NCBI GenBank assembly: GCA_030407085.1
Contig: CM059584.1
Span: 91,334,501 to 91,398,500 of the forward strand
DNA: 64,000 bases
Direction: 5' to 3'
From: Trichopria drosophilae
Lineage: Eukaryota; Arthropoda; Insecta; Hymenoptera; Diapriidae
Under the pieces are notes generated by a model, which saw only the letters and a program-made list of their open reading frames with translations, did no database searches and was not told where the DNA came from. Numbering within the stretch: the first letter of the stretch is position 1; each line of letters starts with the position of its first letter. Shown in pieces: positions 1-11,138 of this stretch. The position numbers and the translations under genes were made by a program.

Positions 1-2735
1 GAGAAATTGTCACGAAAAATGAAATCATAAATTGTACAATCGAAAAAAAAATGGCCAGGGATTTTGGTATTCCTCTTGTACCTTTCTTTCTCAATGCAGC
101 AATCAGCTTCCTTGTCGTGGAATTGGAAAATCGACAAGACATAATTGATCTGCGACCTTTCATTTGGAAAAAACGTGGTCGACAAATAATGGCGCCATCA
201 ATGGCAACGGTCCAAATGTACTGTCGTTGAAAGAGTTCCAAAATAATTTGATGATTCCTGAGCCACTTTACAATTGAAAAAAATTGTTGATTGATAAGAC
301 CAAACAGGAATACTTTTTTGATGTCCAAATAATAAGAAACGAAACGACCGCCTTGAATTATTTTTATCATTATTACGTTTTTAGAACGTCTTTCCGTTTC
401 AGAGTAAAAACTGAATATGTGTCGTCCGTCTGCTTCGCGGTACCGGTTACCCGTGAGTTATCAACATACAAGAAATGATGTGCTCATCTAGTTCTTTTTT
501 TTAACGATACTGCGGCGCATTCTTGACTGATCGAATCATGTAAGCTGCGTATACCATACGAGCTAAATAAATATTCCGTCACTATTTATTTCTTTCTCTT
601 ACTAACGTCGATTTAATAGATATCAATTACGTTAAATTTAAACTACAATTTATATAACGGACAACACGATCCCCCTATAGGTAATTGATAATTTTCGGGG
701 TTTTTTATTTGCCTAATCTATTGACCTTACTGGTATACGCTTCTGCAGGTGATTGACAATGTTCGCGATTTTCCGATTGGCGTACACGGAAAAAAGCAGA
801 GAGTACTGAGTGCTCTCTGGGAAGAACTGGCTACTGTCCGGCCGTCTACGATTCTTCCGTTTTTTATCTTTCGGGCTCGCTTGTGCCTAAACTATACATT
901 ATTGGATAGGGCTCTCCGGGACTTTTTTGTATGAAATTTCCTCCTCTACTAAGAGGAAGAAATCGGTGGCCCGTAAAAAAGAAAAATGAACTTTTGCCAT
1001 TAAACTTCAACATGCAACGACCTGCACTCTACATCTCTTGGAACCGCAATGTTTGGTGTGTCAATTTGAGCAACGGCCATATAATCAGCCGCACTGCAAG
1101 ATTTCAAAACGATAAACCTAGAAATGTTTTCCTTTGTAGTAATTATTAGTATATAATACGTATATAAGGAAAAACTTAGGGTGTAGTTAAAATTAGTCGA
1201 AAATTTTCTTCAACGTATTCAACTGTAATTTCGCAACACACTGAATGAGTAATATAAGCCAGAAAGAGTGCGTAAATTTTCGATTATAATCTCTGAGATT
1301 TCAGGCGACCGGGTGGCATAAAATAGGCAAAGAAGTATTGTTTTCTATTTTTGTTTATTTTTGTACGCCGTGTTTCTAATGGAATCCTTTTCTGACGAGT
1401 TCGCACTCATTTTAAGCCATGGAGAAAAGATTGCTGTAAGGCTGTTAATACGGACATGGTGTAATAAACTTTTAGGGCCATTTAGATAAATTAGATAAGA
1501 AAATATTTTACTTTTTATTAACGATGCAACGTGGTGTATGGTTACAAGCCTCCAACTCAATTTTCTAGGACAAATTGTATAATTATATCAATTTACATTG
1601 ATGAGGTTAGTTATCCGTCTTCATCGACATTATAATTTTTGTTTAAGGACTCACTCTGTTATATTTATAGTTATATATTTATTATTTTATCCTAATTCTT
1701 AAAATAAAATTTAATGTGATGATATTAAAACTAAATTCATTGCTGCACTAAGCCGAATATGGGTGGATCCATGTTGACCTAAAATATAGGAGTACATAAC
1801 CAAAAAAACATTCACCCTTGTCCCATCCGTTAGGAATCTAGCGAATATTCATATAAATATTTCGAATTTAATTAAATTAGGACAAAATAACCACCAACGA
1901 TATGAAACAATTCATCAAAATGTTATCATCTATACTGCTTATAAATATCAAGCAGCCTTATATGCATAAGGTAAATGCGCCATATAAGTACGTTCAGAAA
2001 TTATTTCTAAAATGTACCCAGTGCAGTAGCAGAATGTTGTGATATTTTTATTCCAGTAAGGAATACCCGTAAGTGATGTTAATTCGTCATATTTGTATTT
2101 TGCGGCATTCCGTATCATTGCGAAATTTGTGCCTTTTTAAAAGACTATTTATAATATCCGGTGTGAAATAATCTTCGGGATTTATCCAGAAATTGGGTAG
2201 AATAGTATAAATATCCTGTTCAAAAACCCCTAATAGTCATAAAATAATGCCGTAGGTAAACTTGCCATCATCGACAGATAACATCGAAAATCTGAAAATG
2301 ATATATAAATGTAATTCCGAATATTTTCAGGTTGGCAAATTATTAGAATTATATTTGTTTTCTTTAAATTGGTTTTAAATTATAAATGAATATTGTCATA
2401 AATGTTAAAATTGCTCGTATGGAAAAACAGGGGCGGAATGCAGTTTTCATTCTAAAGTAATATGAACATGTATGTTTTTTTAATGTACTTGATTATACTT
2501 CACTCACTAGATAATATGGCTACGATATTGCAGAGACCATAGTCTTAATAATATATTATGTTATGAATAATATTTGTTGGAATACTTGATGGAATATATC
2601 GGTAAAATTTTTCATCCCTAGTTAAAGGAACCGCACTACCAACTGATCAGATGGATTCTTCTTTAGCGTTATTGATTTTCTGACTATAGCTATAAAATAA
2701 TTCGTTCACTGTTCGCATGGACATGATAAAATATA
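1..2735. other. AT-rich DNA, no gene recognised
   Basis: Short open frames occur on both strands (for example 284-478, 749-934, 931-1149 plus and 1345-1560 minus), but none shows a recognisable domain, and they have the biased, low-complexity composition expected of chance frames. I see no tandem array, inverted repeat or RNA gene. The right edge may hold the missing 3' LTR of the BEL element that follows, but nothing here resembles the LTR-like block at 6.05-6.57 kb. Confidence 0.6.
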
Positions 2736-2744
2736 TTTCAAAAG

Positions 2745-3064
2745 TTTAAAGTCATTAATTCGCACCCGCTAACCAGGAATACATTTGGTAATACGCGGAA
2801 GGCCCCATCGCGTAGGGGGAGCCTTTTCATCCTTAATGAGCACTAGGTAACCCACCCTGAAATTCGGATGTATAGTATTTTGGAACAAGTACTGTTATTA
2901 TATTAAAGAACTATATAGCGATTTGATATGCTTACTTAACGTACTAAGGTAATCTACCCCGAAAATTGGTGCCATTATCGCTTAGTTTTAATAATGGAAC
3001 CTTGGCTAAAACAATTGGACATTTTTGGCAAACCGTCAAGGGGGCATGTGTGAGTCGACAGCCT
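2745..3064 (-). pseudogene. BEL integrase core and C-terminal domain remnant
   Basis: The minus strand encodes the motif SDNGTNFRG, the second catalytic Asp block of BEL/Pao integrases, at about 2945-2975. About 60-180 bases further on (2885-2760), in another frame, comes the stretch VGYLVLIKDEKAPPTRWGL, which matches the DUF5641-type domain ending BEL polyproteins. The integrase zinc finger and the first catalytic Asp are not visible. The segment just upstream of the SDNG motif looks fused to RT sequence by a deletion. The role would have been insertion of the element's cDNA into chromosomes; this copy is dead. Confidence 0.7.
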
Positions 3065-3449
3065 AAAACACGGAAAATTTGACGACTACATATGCAATGT
3101 AAAACCCCCTCGCCCAAATAAGGATATAACTTGATTACGCAATTCCGTGCATTACTCGACCATCGATGCCCCAAAAAAGGTATCATCCATGAATCATCTA
3201 TTCCGATTGGATTGCCTAACGGACAATTCAATTTTTCATCATCGGCAAGCTGTATTAGTACTCTCTGAGCTTGACATGGAGCAGATATGATATGCGATAG
3301 GTGAGTAGGCGATATGCCTTGACTTCGTGAGTCTCAGGACGACGGTGGAATATTAATTGATAACTCGTATCACTGAAACGGACTCGTATCTGACGGTACA
3401 TTTTTGTCACATCCGCCGAGCACATACATTTGTGCTGTCGCCACCGCAT
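3065..3449 (-). pseudogene. BEL/Pao reverse transcriptase palm remnant
   Basis: The first part contains TKMYRQIRV, the conserved catalytic Asp block region of BEL RTs (DVTKMYRQI type). After a frameshift the reading QLADDEKLNCPLG leads to the catalytic box FMDDTFFGAS, encoded at about 3164-3193 with FMDD at 3182-3193. An in-frame TGA (complement of 3194-3196) sits immediately before FMDD. Downstream LFGRGGFTLH matches the 'GGF.LRKW' motif that follows the BEL palm, again followed by a stop. The catalytic Asp pair is therefore kept while the surrounding frame is destroyed, which suggests decay without selection. Confidence 0.75.
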
Positions 3450-3958
3450 TATAATGGCTGGGAAATTCTGTTGAAGTTTGGGGCCAGGTAAAGGAAATTA
3501 TTGAGCGATTTACTATTATCCGTTTTGGTGGAGGCATTAAAGACAACGCGCAATTTTGTGCTCGAGCTCGTAAATTTAACTGTTGGGTGATGGGGTATAT
3601 AACAGACCTGTTCACCAGGCAAGGAAGGTGTATATTCGCACATATGACCGAGCCTGAGGTACTCGTCCAAAAATTCTGTGTACTCGATGCGTAATTTCAG
3701 ATCCCGATCTAATCGACGCTTTATCCTATTATACATTACCCGCGCGACGTCGAGAGAATTTCCAATATCTAGAGGGAGGGGCCCATTAAAAGGTATTGGG
3801 ACGTAGTACCTCTCGTCGGAATCCCATGCAATCGATTCGACGAAAATCTCCTCGCTACGCTTCTCGTCAGCCGTAAGATGAACTTTTTTGGGAATTTCAT
3901 AAATTTCGGAAAAACGTTCGAGTGCGCAATACAAATAATTTTTGTGCAACACATGCAA
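3449..3958 (-). pseudogene. BEL/Pao pol segment before and into the RT
   Basis: This 169-residue open stretch contains the characteristic BEL segment around LTADEKRSEEIFVESIAWDS, then 'RLGHMCEY' and TKLRVVFNAST, which mark the entry to BEL reverse transcriptase (the family motif is K.RVVFDAS). Here the usual Asp of that motif is Asn. It runs in the same direction as the protease region upstream and the palm remnant downstream, which lie in other frames. It has no stop of its own, so it is the best-preserved part of the element. Confidence 0.8.
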
Positions 3959-4070
3959 CGAGGTGTTTGGTGAAGGTGAACTATCCAGCGTTTTTTCGAT
4001 AGATCCTCGAAGCAGTCATCCAAAGACTCATCGCATCGCTGATGGTTCACTAGCAAAACAGATCCGGTCA

Positions 4071-4735
4071 TTAACAATCTACGCCCAAAAGCAAATCAAT
4101 TGGCTGGCTGCCGCAAGGATCGGGATCAGTCAACGTCAAATTTCTAAGATGTGGACACGAATATGGCTCCATACAACTTCGCGGCGCATAGCTGAATAAT
4201 TTGGGTAATGTTAAGACTTCCACGAAAATCGGCTCATTTTTATAATTATTAGGGATTAATTCGATTTTAGCCGAATGCCTAACTGCTTCCGAGGATGTCG
4301 CTCCAATTCCTATAAGGTACGAGAAAAGGGCCGATCTCCGAACACGTAACGCTTGTGCCGCATTTTCTGAGAGAAGCGAGCATTCTGAACCCAAGTCGAA
4401 TATAGCGCGTAATCGAACTTCGTTGTCATTTTTCGCGCGCACACGCACCCAAACAGTGGCAATTAATGCCGAGCCATTTAACGGCGAAGTTAAGCAACCC
4501 GAATGAATGGTTGTCACTGCAGCCGCTGTAGATGACGTGGGTACATTATAGGTCGATTGGGAACCGTATGGTATGGTTTTATTACTCCCATTGTTATTTT
4601 GATCACTTTGGCCGCTGCGTACGAGTGTCATGCAACAACGAACGATGGCGTTTTTTACATTCGTTACATCTATTTCGACGCTTACAAGCGGACGGATTGT
4701 GTCCTTTCGTGAGGCAATGGAAATAAAGTCGTTGA
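4071..4735 (-). pseudogene. BEL gag zinc knuckles and DUF1758-like protease
   Basis: At about 4728-4640 the minus strand encodes two BEL-type gag zinc knuckles. The first should read C-x2-C-x4-H-x4-C, but its first Cys codon (4723-4725) is TAT, giving Tyr. The second is CNECKKRHRSLLH. In a second frame (4631-4071, 186 residues) comes a DUF1758-like region with FDLGSECSLLSENAAQALR near residues 78-96. The family's catalytic box is D-[ST]-G; here the residues after Asp are Leu-Gly, so the Ser/Thr is lost. The segment ends with a motif close to LLLGVDC, typical of the end of these proteases. The knuckle frame ends in a TGA shortly after 4640, so gag and pol were already in different frames or became so. 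Confidence 0.75.
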
Positions 4736-5475
4736 GATTTAATGAATTTTAAGCGACCAGCATTCTTTAAAGGTTAAACTTAGCGCAGTTTGAAATTGCA
4801 TATACTTGCGAACATTTACAACAGATTAATGTAGCTCTGCGTAGATGCGTGGTAAATTTGGGCTCGGCGACCCTATTTTCATTGCCATTACTAGAAAATA
4901 TTTCCATAGCGGTATTAACACCCGATTTTGCATTGGCGACCGTTGAAACATTAACTTTGCTATTTAAAAATGTTCTAATTCTTTATATTTTGGAAAATCA
5001 TTTCTTCTCCCAGTCGACTCCTTCCAATGATTTGGGATAGAGGCATCTAATCGTAATAAAGTTAACACGACTAGTACTGTATCAGTCGTAAATTAGCCTA
5101 TATATTCTAAACACATAATTATTTCCCATGTTTGCGCGACTAGTGACTCAACGCAGATGCGTTTTCTTCATTGACAGGCTTTTATTTAAGTAATTTATAA
5201 ATTAAAGAAAACGTCATAATTTAGACATCTTTATAATGGTTAGAAATGATTTTTCAAGCGTTCGCAAAATTTGCATCGTTAACAAGAATATTTTTTATCA
5301 TTAATAATGCCGAACTAGCGAGGCTGGTTTTTAAATAATAAAATTTTTCTACATCAGTTATAGAGATCTCTTTTATGACAAGCGCTTTGAATAATTCCCC
5401 AAACTGATTCCAATCCTTGAAATCTTTGTCGAATTTTGGCAGGGCAATTTTTCCTGAGTTGTTCCGTTGATTTGG

Positions 5476-6030
5476 TCAGACAGAAAACGAGGCATTTTCA
5501 TATTCTATAGCCGAAGTAGAAGGAATAGCAGTCACGTTATCCTGAAGCTGCATTAAATGATCAATTATATCTAAATAGCGTATTTCAGCTAGTCCAAATT
5601 CATCTTTTTCGTGATATTGCGCACCTGTTTCCCCTTCTTGTTGTTTAACAAAATCATTGTGAAGAACGCGGGACTTAGTTTCGAATATCGAAGTTCCAAT
5701 GGATTTTATTTTCGCTTCAATCATCATTGGCGATGAGTTCTCAGATAATTTTTGAACCGAAGCACACATTCGGTAAAACGAGGCCAAATGGGAGCGCTGC
5801 ATATTTAGTGCGGGATTAATTGTTCCTTGTGATCGAGTACGTGGCATCGTGAATAGATTTGGAATCATTGATTCCGTCTTTTCTTTGTTAGGGAGAAATA
5901 GGCCCAGTTTAGACTCCTCGCGCAGTACTCCGGGTGGGGAGCACATCTCTCTAAATTGTTGCAACCCGAACTCTCGACCAATCCGATCACATTGGAAAAA
6001 CTGGCCTAAGTTTGCCAGTTCCCGTGACAC
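5476..6030 (-). pseudogene. BEL gag N-terminal region (DUF1759-like)
   Basis: This is a 184-residue open stretch on the minus strand just after the LTR/leader. Its second half, from LNMQRSHLASFYRMCASVQ onward, is helical and rich in charged residues and resembles the DUF1759-like start of BEL gags. Residues 60-67 (MPRTRSQG) look like a gag start, so the true initiator may be Met 60 rather than the first Met. The gag continues toward the zinc knuckles at 4.7 kb through a region with no long frame, so it is broken. Its first 60 residues correspond to leader sequence shared with the copy at 16.6-17.2 kb. Confidence 0.6.
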
Positions 6031-6049
6031 CTCTGCCTAATCCTGTTCC

Positions 6050-6575
6050 TGATATTTCCCATGCACCGAAGAAAATTACGCTTCAGCAATACTTGGAAAG
6101 GCAACGGCTTAAATAAATTACATTTTACCACTTAACCGGATTATTTATTTTGACACCTTCCTCACTTTTCCACATCCAGCAACGTCCGTTCAACTACGAA
6201 CTCCGGATCGTCCCTTCAGGACGATCCTCCTTTCGAGCGACCTAAATTGGTGCCTGGAGTTTAAGCGTTAATTTTGGACGTAGAATCACCCACTCTCTAA
6301 TTAATTGAGTGAATAGTTAACATTTCGACGCAGGTTTAAATCATCAGACCAAACTCTCTTCCCCAGGCGTTGACGTCCAACGATTTTCAACAATGACAGC
6401 GATTAAATGTTTATTGTACATTGTAATGTACATGTGATGCGTTATGAAGAAAGGGATCTAAGTATCCGAACGGTAATTGTGCAGGAGTGGGAAAAGAAAA
6501 GGCGAGACCGCGGCGCGCAGAGATTCTGATATCTCTTACTCACTTTCTATACCACTACTAACTGTAACCTCCATT
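6050..6575 (-). repeat. BEL LTR plus leader, copy 1
   Basis: The block from about 6575 down to 6050, and on into gag to about 5930, is repeated in inverted orientation at 16.58-17.24 kb. Shared landmarks are the hairpin CGTCCTGAAGGGACG, the box GTTGGACGTCAACGCCTGG and an AATAAA-like signal near 6408. A palindromic GGATCGTCC...GGACGATCC hairpin (about 6207-6228) lies in the transcribed leader. Exact LTR termini are not resolved because no second LTR flanks this copy. Confidence 0.6.
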
Positions 6576-7480
6576 TGGTTCTATACCAAAATTCGTAAAA
6601 TTGAACCAATAGTCATGGGTTGAAAAAAAATTTCTACTTTTAAAATCCCCGCATAAACAATACTTTGTTGTAATTATTTTCTAATTTGTTTTATATTATT
6701 CCTTTCTATAATTTTATTTCATAATGTTAATAATTTTCCCTATAAAGAAAACTGTAGATGACAAATTTTACCTACATTTTACATAATATCTAGACGAAAC
6801 GCAGAAAATAATACATGGAACTTAAATTCGAAGATTTTTTATTATAATTAACTGAAATAGGAAATTTAAATACAAACATTTTTACTAAAAAATAAGCAGA
6901 ACTCTTCCATAAAAACATTGTTTAAAAGTTGTTTTTAGTTTTCTTGTAGTTAAAGTTTGATTAGTTACGTTATATTTTTCGGAACTTTTAGTATAATGTC
7001 CTCTTTTTCTCGAAAGAGAGGGGTGAAAAATAATTCTACACAATTATTACTGTTTAATCAAATATATTTACTAAACGCGACGAAGATTTACGAAATACAC
7101 AAGTCGGGTCGTGCGGCGCGATGACCGGGCGCAAGGTTTCGCGGTTCGAAGATTTTCTACGGCGGAGCTTCTTTTTTAAAGGACCGGGAGAACTAAAAAG
7201 AAATCACACTCACGGCCAGTTCAGTATTGTTTTCCTGGGGAACGCGGTTATGGAGGTTTATTCGGTATTTGGACCAACTGAGCGCAACGGGACGACGGCG
7301 AGGAAGAGTCAACTCGGTTTGATCCTTACAATACTAAGTCCCGAAATGAATAACCCAAAGATGGTCCCGAATTTATACGGTGACTGAACTTTGATACTGT
7401 TAGTGACTATACGTTACAAAAGGGGGCAATACGACAGCCGAATTAGATAATACGAATTTCTCGAAGTATGTCCATGTAAA
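6576..7480. other. AT-rich spacer, no gene recognised
   Basis: Mostly A/T runs to about 7080, then a more balanced stretch with a short open frame (7121-7387) that has no recognisable domain. Nothing repeats elsewhere in the window as far as I can see. Confidence 0.5.
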
Positions 7481-7494
7481 TTCTGTATCCATCA

Positions 7495-7627
7495 TGACGT
7501 GGGTGGTAACGTCACGTCAGGCCTTCGATATTACAGCCCAAGTTAGGCTGCCGTGTGATAGGCTTGGAGGGGAGTATATATACTTCAGGCAGTATCCAAA
7601 ATACTCTTATTGAATACGTGATTCAGT
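7495..7627 (+). promoter_or_regulatory. Possible promoter: CRE half-sites, TATA, Inr-like
   Basis: Three CRE/ATF half-sites lie close together: TGACGT at 7495-7500 and, inverted, CGTCA at 7510-7514 and 7515-7519. They are followed by TATATATA at 7575-7582 and a TCAGT arthropod initiator-like pentamer at 7623-7627. The TATA-to-TCAGT distance (about 45 bases) is longer than the usual 30, which weakens the case. An ATG at 7638 opens a frame of 27 codons only. It could be the promoter of a decayed element, or coincidence. Confidence 0.25.
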
Positions 7628-7644
7628 GCCAGACAAAATGAAAC

Positions 7645-8095
7645 AGATCATTGCGCGATTTAGCGCGAATCAGATGCAACTAAATAATTTGCGTGGCTTA
7701 GCGCGAATAAATCGCAACTAAACAATTTGCGCGACTTAGTGTGATTTAACTTAAACTGGATACTGATGAGAATACTAACGCGAATTAAAGTAAACTCAAT
7801 ACATGCGCGAATTAACGCGAATCCACTTTAACTGAATAATCTGCGCGACTCCGATTAGACTCAATAACTTCCGCAAATGAAACTGACATTACGTATGCAT
7901 GTTGTCGTAAGCAAAAATTTGAGTTTTATTAAGGGGTATGCCTCAATGCACTTGAATTTAACGGAACGAACCAGACTTAGAATCTTACTAAAGGTTACGA
8001 CTTTAGCGTAATCGACGGTAAATGCGTTCTCTAGCGCTAACTGAACAGACCCTTCTGTAACTGTACATTTTAGCGTAATATAAACGTAACCGAAT
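7645..8095. repeat. Degenerate tandem array of GCGCGA/TTAACTGAATAA units
   Basis: Imperfect units of roughly 45 bases recur, each with a GCGCGA(C/T)T or GCGCGAATTAA core followed by an A/C-rich (T)TAA(C/A)T(G/A)AATAA stretch. The clearest copies start near 7655, 7695, 7725, 7780, 7805 and 7840. More decayed units continue to about 8095, marked by TTTAGCGTAA and CTAGCGCTAACTGAA. It is an old minisatellite or a repeat-built noncoding element. The minus open frame at 7861-8190 inside it is a by-product. Confidence 0.55.
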
Positions 8096-8270
8096 GAATG
8101 TGCGGAGGCATGGGAGGAGGTATGTACACCATCAGGTGAGTTATACGCGATTTCTCTGCACAAACTATCAATTAATATCATCGTCGTCAACTCGTCAAGC
8201 GAGAGACATTACTTCGCAAGGGCCAACATCATCGCAAGGGACAGCTACTCAAGCACACAGCACAGACACG

Positions 8271-9680
8271 TCAATGATACTGAGGCGGGGAGGAGGAGGC
8301 TCCATTACCCATTACTGGGCCGGGTTTATCCGGATTATTGGGGTTGCGGCCCCTTTCATCGCGAGACCCCCTTCCCACCAGTAGTCGCTGTGAGCAGCGA
8401 TGTGCCGGGTGGCCTCGCTGGCCACAATTCAAGCAGCGGCGCTCGGCGGAGGTGGCCCGCAACGGTCCCGGACCGGCCTGGGCCGGGGCACTTCCCCTGA
8501 GAGCCGCTACTGGAATTAGCGGTGCCATGAGTGGGAGGTAGTGTGATCGCGGCGCCCCCCCCCTGGGGGAGCTCTGTCGGGGGCGATCTCGATCACGAAC
8601 TGGGTGATCGGACGAAGGAGCTGGCTGACCTCGTGGTGGATTTCCGGGGCACTGCGCGACACCTCGGAGATTGGCCGGGTGCGGTTTCCCCTCCAGGTTC
8701 GTCGTCGTCGACGGTGGCGAGAGGCACCGACACGGCCGGGTTTCACGCACACCGGGATCGCCTCTTCCACTGGGTACGGGTCCGAGCTATACGCCCTAGT
8801 CACCGGGGGTGCCTCGGAATTGCGGTCTCCCCATAGGAGCTGCGCGAGGTGCAGCGCAGATAGCGCCGCGTCCGTCGTGGTGTGGGGGAGGGGGGGGGGG
8901 GTTCTGCCCTCACAAGTGGGAGGAGCGAGAGGGGGCGCTTCTGCGTCAGGTGGGCCGTCATCAGTCCCCGCTCTGGCGGTGGGTTACGGTTGTGGGTTGG
9001 GCACCTCGGGGGGTCCCATCAAGAATCGTCCCAGCCGACCCCTCCTCTCTTCTTCCCAGACCAAGGCGCAGAAGTTTTCAATGGGGATCGGCGACTAAAA
9101 GAGAAGAGAGGGGGGGGGCGGAACGAGAAGATTCTCTGCCTGGTACGCGTTCGCCTGGGGAGTGTCAGCGGCCCGGTGCACGGCACCATCTCCTCTCTAC
9201 ACCTTCGTTCCCGGTGGGGGTGGTGGATCCGCCTCCGGTGATCTCGGTCGCCGTGGTTCATCGCGGGGGCGACGCAAGCGCGGTCGCTCCGTCGGTCCGT
9301 CCGGCGCGTCCCGCGGCGTGCCCAGCTGCAGTGGTCGCAGGCAATGGAGATACGGCGAGACCGGGTTTCCAGTGTGGGCTCCGAATCGGATGAGTCCTAC
9401 CTCGACCGGCGGGGGCAGGGTGCTTACCGTTGGGAGGGGCGGGAAGTCCGCCAGAGTGAGGGGCGGCAGCGACTTCGGAGTCGTGTTTGGCGCGGTTGTC
9501 GGCGGCGAATGAGCTGTGGCTCTTCAGGGCCGCGCGAGGGTCACCTCTCTCCTCCTTCTTGGTCCGGCTGTTCACCTGTAGCAGAACAGAAACAACCCTA
9601 CATTGGTTGGGGCTCTTGAAACATTGGGACAATATAATATTCTTCCACCAATGTGGTGCAAGACCACTCAAAATCAACAA
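8271..9680 (-). pseudogene. GC-rich retroelement gag-like fragment with CCHC knuckle
   Basis: The minus frame 8750-8271 (159 residues) is Pro/Arg/Gly-rich and contains CLNCGQRGHPAHRC, a perfect C-x2-C-x4-H-x4-C zinc knuckle at residues 106-119. Upstream on the same strand, 9680-9258 is another Pro/Ala/Arg-rich open stretch in a different frame. This composition and the lone knuckle suit a retrotransposon gag (Gypsy, or ORF1 of an R1-like LINE), but no capsid or pol motif decides between them. Plus-strand open frames here are shadows of the high GC content. A 12-base poly-G run lies at 8890-8901. Confidence 0.5.
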
Positions 9681-9686
9681 ATATTT

Positions 9687-10089
9687 TCAGTACGGTCCCT
9701 CGAAAATAGAGGTACCAGTGCAGTAGCTAGGCTCTACGGGGCCGTAGGCCGGAACGTCGTTCGTGTAAGTGCGCCGGCGAAAGGAGGGCACGCGGCGTTG
9801 ACGTCTTACGCGGGCGACCCGGGAGCCTACGGGTTGAAGGCCGTCTCCGGTGGCCTTATCGCTCTGGGTGCCTTGCTGCGGCGTGGCATGCTGGTGACCT
9901 CGTTCGGACAATGGGTACCCTGTCGGGGTTGTTTTGGTGGTCGACCTCGACGGCGCGGCAACGGTCCAGCATTCACCGAATTCCGAATAATTAGTTTCGA
10001 CTGAGAGCCTGAAGGGTTCTCGTGTATCGGAGGCAAAGCGGTTCGGTCGCTTCTCGAATTATTTCCGGCGTCGGAAGCATGATAGGGTT
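9687..10089 (-). pseudogene. Basic C-terminal tail of Gypsy A pol
   Basis: Just past the integrase frame the minus strand keeps open stretches (10093-9827 and 9911-9687) rich in Arg, Pro and Ser. They include PLPRRRGRPPKQPRQG, an AT-hook-like GRP motif of the kind often found in Gypsy integrase tails. It is frameshifted relative to the integrase. I can support it only by position and composition. Confidence 0.4.
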
Positions 10090-10719
10090 TCAAGTCGTTA
10101 ATATACGCTCTAGGGTTCCGACGACTACCCGGGTCGTTAAGTTCGTAAACGTCGGGGAGATGACTCGGACTATACGATGCGGGCCACTAAATTTAGGCGC
10201 AATTTTGACCGCAAAATTTTGGACTCCTGACGATAGGAATTGTACACGACGTAGCACTAGATCACCCACCTTATATTCAGCATCTCGATGGGAGCGATTA
10301 TAATACTCGGCTTGGCGCGTGGCGGCACGTTCAAGGTTACGATGTACCCAGTCGTGAATTAAAGGTAGCATCCTCATCCGATCATGCCAGAACTCAGGGT
10401 CCTTAGGTAAAGTGAGCGGGGGAGAAGGAAGGTCAGTACGCAAATTTCTCATCCCTAACGATTGCGACCATAGTTCAAAAACGCAGGTGGACGACTGGAC
10501 AGCCGTAGTCAGGGCGAACGTCAGTTCCTCTAGGTTCGCATCCCAGTCGCGATGATCGTGTAAAACGAAAGTACACATCATCGTTTTGAGGGTTCTATTG
10601 ACCCTCTCGACTGGGTTCGCCTGGGCGTGGTAGGGGGGAATACCAGCGGGAATAATACCTAATTGATTCAAATGTGACTGTACGTGTGAATTATCATATT
10701 GTTTCGCATTATCTGACAA
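10090..10719 (-). pseudogene. Gypsy A integrase core (C-terminal half) and GPY/F-like domain
   Basis: This is a 209-residue open frame. It begins with SDNAKQYDN, carrying the second catalytic Asp, and HAQANPVERVNRTLK follows about 35 residues on with the catalytic Glu. The rest of the core (FALTTAVQSSTCVFELW) and a chromatin-proximal domain follow: KVGDLVLRRVQF, then KIAPKFSGPHRIVRVIS, matching the GPY/F consensus with His in place of Tyr. The role is insertion of cDNA. The N-terminal part, with the first Asp, lies beyond the SINE at 10.7-11.06 kb. Confidence 0.85.
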
Positions 10720-10721
10720 AA

Positions 10722-11062
10722 AATACTTTGGACAACCTCATCGATTTATTACTGGACTATCGTAGGCGGCCATTATGGCAGATCCTGTGGCAGCCCAAAG
10801 GGATTTTCACGCGTTTCACTTCTACGTATTTGGTAAACATTTTTTTTTATTGCTTTACGTCGACTTTTGTGAACCTACATGGGACTAAATGGCGACGGGA
10901 CCTAAAGTTTATGAAGGTGGAATCCGAACCACCTGAGCTTTGGCGTTATTAGACACTTATAAACAAATACTGAGGTGTCCCAATGACAGGTGCCAGAGGC
11001 CGGGCTCGAATCAGGGTTTTCTGATTACGAAGCCGATACTCTACCAACTGAGCCACGGCCGC
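10722..11062 (-). mobile_element. tRNA-derived SINE inserted in Gypsy A integrase
   Basis: On the minus strand from about 11060 the sequence begins like a tRNA: GTGGCTCAGTTGGTAGAG (box A, 11054-11039) and GATTCGAGCC (box B, 11012-11003), ending in GGCACC near 10990. The acceptor and anticodon stems do not pair properly, so it is a Pol III promoter head rather than a tRNA gene. About 260 bases of unrelated body follow to the point where integrase coding sequence resumes. A (TTTA)n-like tract (11067-11097) abuts the head. It splits the catalytic core between the first and second Asp. Confidence 0.6.
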
Positions 11063-11138
11063 TCCTATTTATTTATTTATTAATTTATTTATTTAACAGT
11101 GAAAACGGAAAAATTGGTAAACATATCCTGGAAAACCA

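Larger units (their letters stand above)
2736..6575 (-). mobile_element. Degenerate BEL/Pao LTR retrotransposon
   Basis: Read on the minus strand the parts lie in canonical BEL order: LTR/leader (about 6570-6050), gag N-terminus (6030-5476), gag zinc knuckles (about 4728-4640), DUF1758-like aspartic protease region (4631-4071), RT N-terminal region (3958-3449), RT palm (about 3449-3080), integrase core remnant (about 3060-2944) and a C-terminal integrase domain (about 2885-2760). Frameshifts, in-frame stops and deletions separate them, and most of the RT thumb, RNase H and integrase N-terminus is gone, so the copy cannot act autonomously. No matching LTR was found downstream of 2736, so the element is probably truncated or its 3' LTR has diverged. 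The block order makes the superfamily call strong; the boundaries are approximate. Confidence 0.85.

Noticed and set aside
7861..8190. 109-residue minus frame as a gene
   Set aside because: It lies within the degenerate GCGCGA array, and its sequence follows from the repeat.
8604..9512. Several plus-strand frames of 100-194 residues
   Set aside because: They are antisense shadows of the GC-rich gag-like region, overlap each other in all frames and have no motif.
10985..11062. A functional tRNA gene on the minus strand
   Set aside because: Boxes A and B are present but acceptor, anticodon and T stems do not pair, so a SINE head is the better reading.
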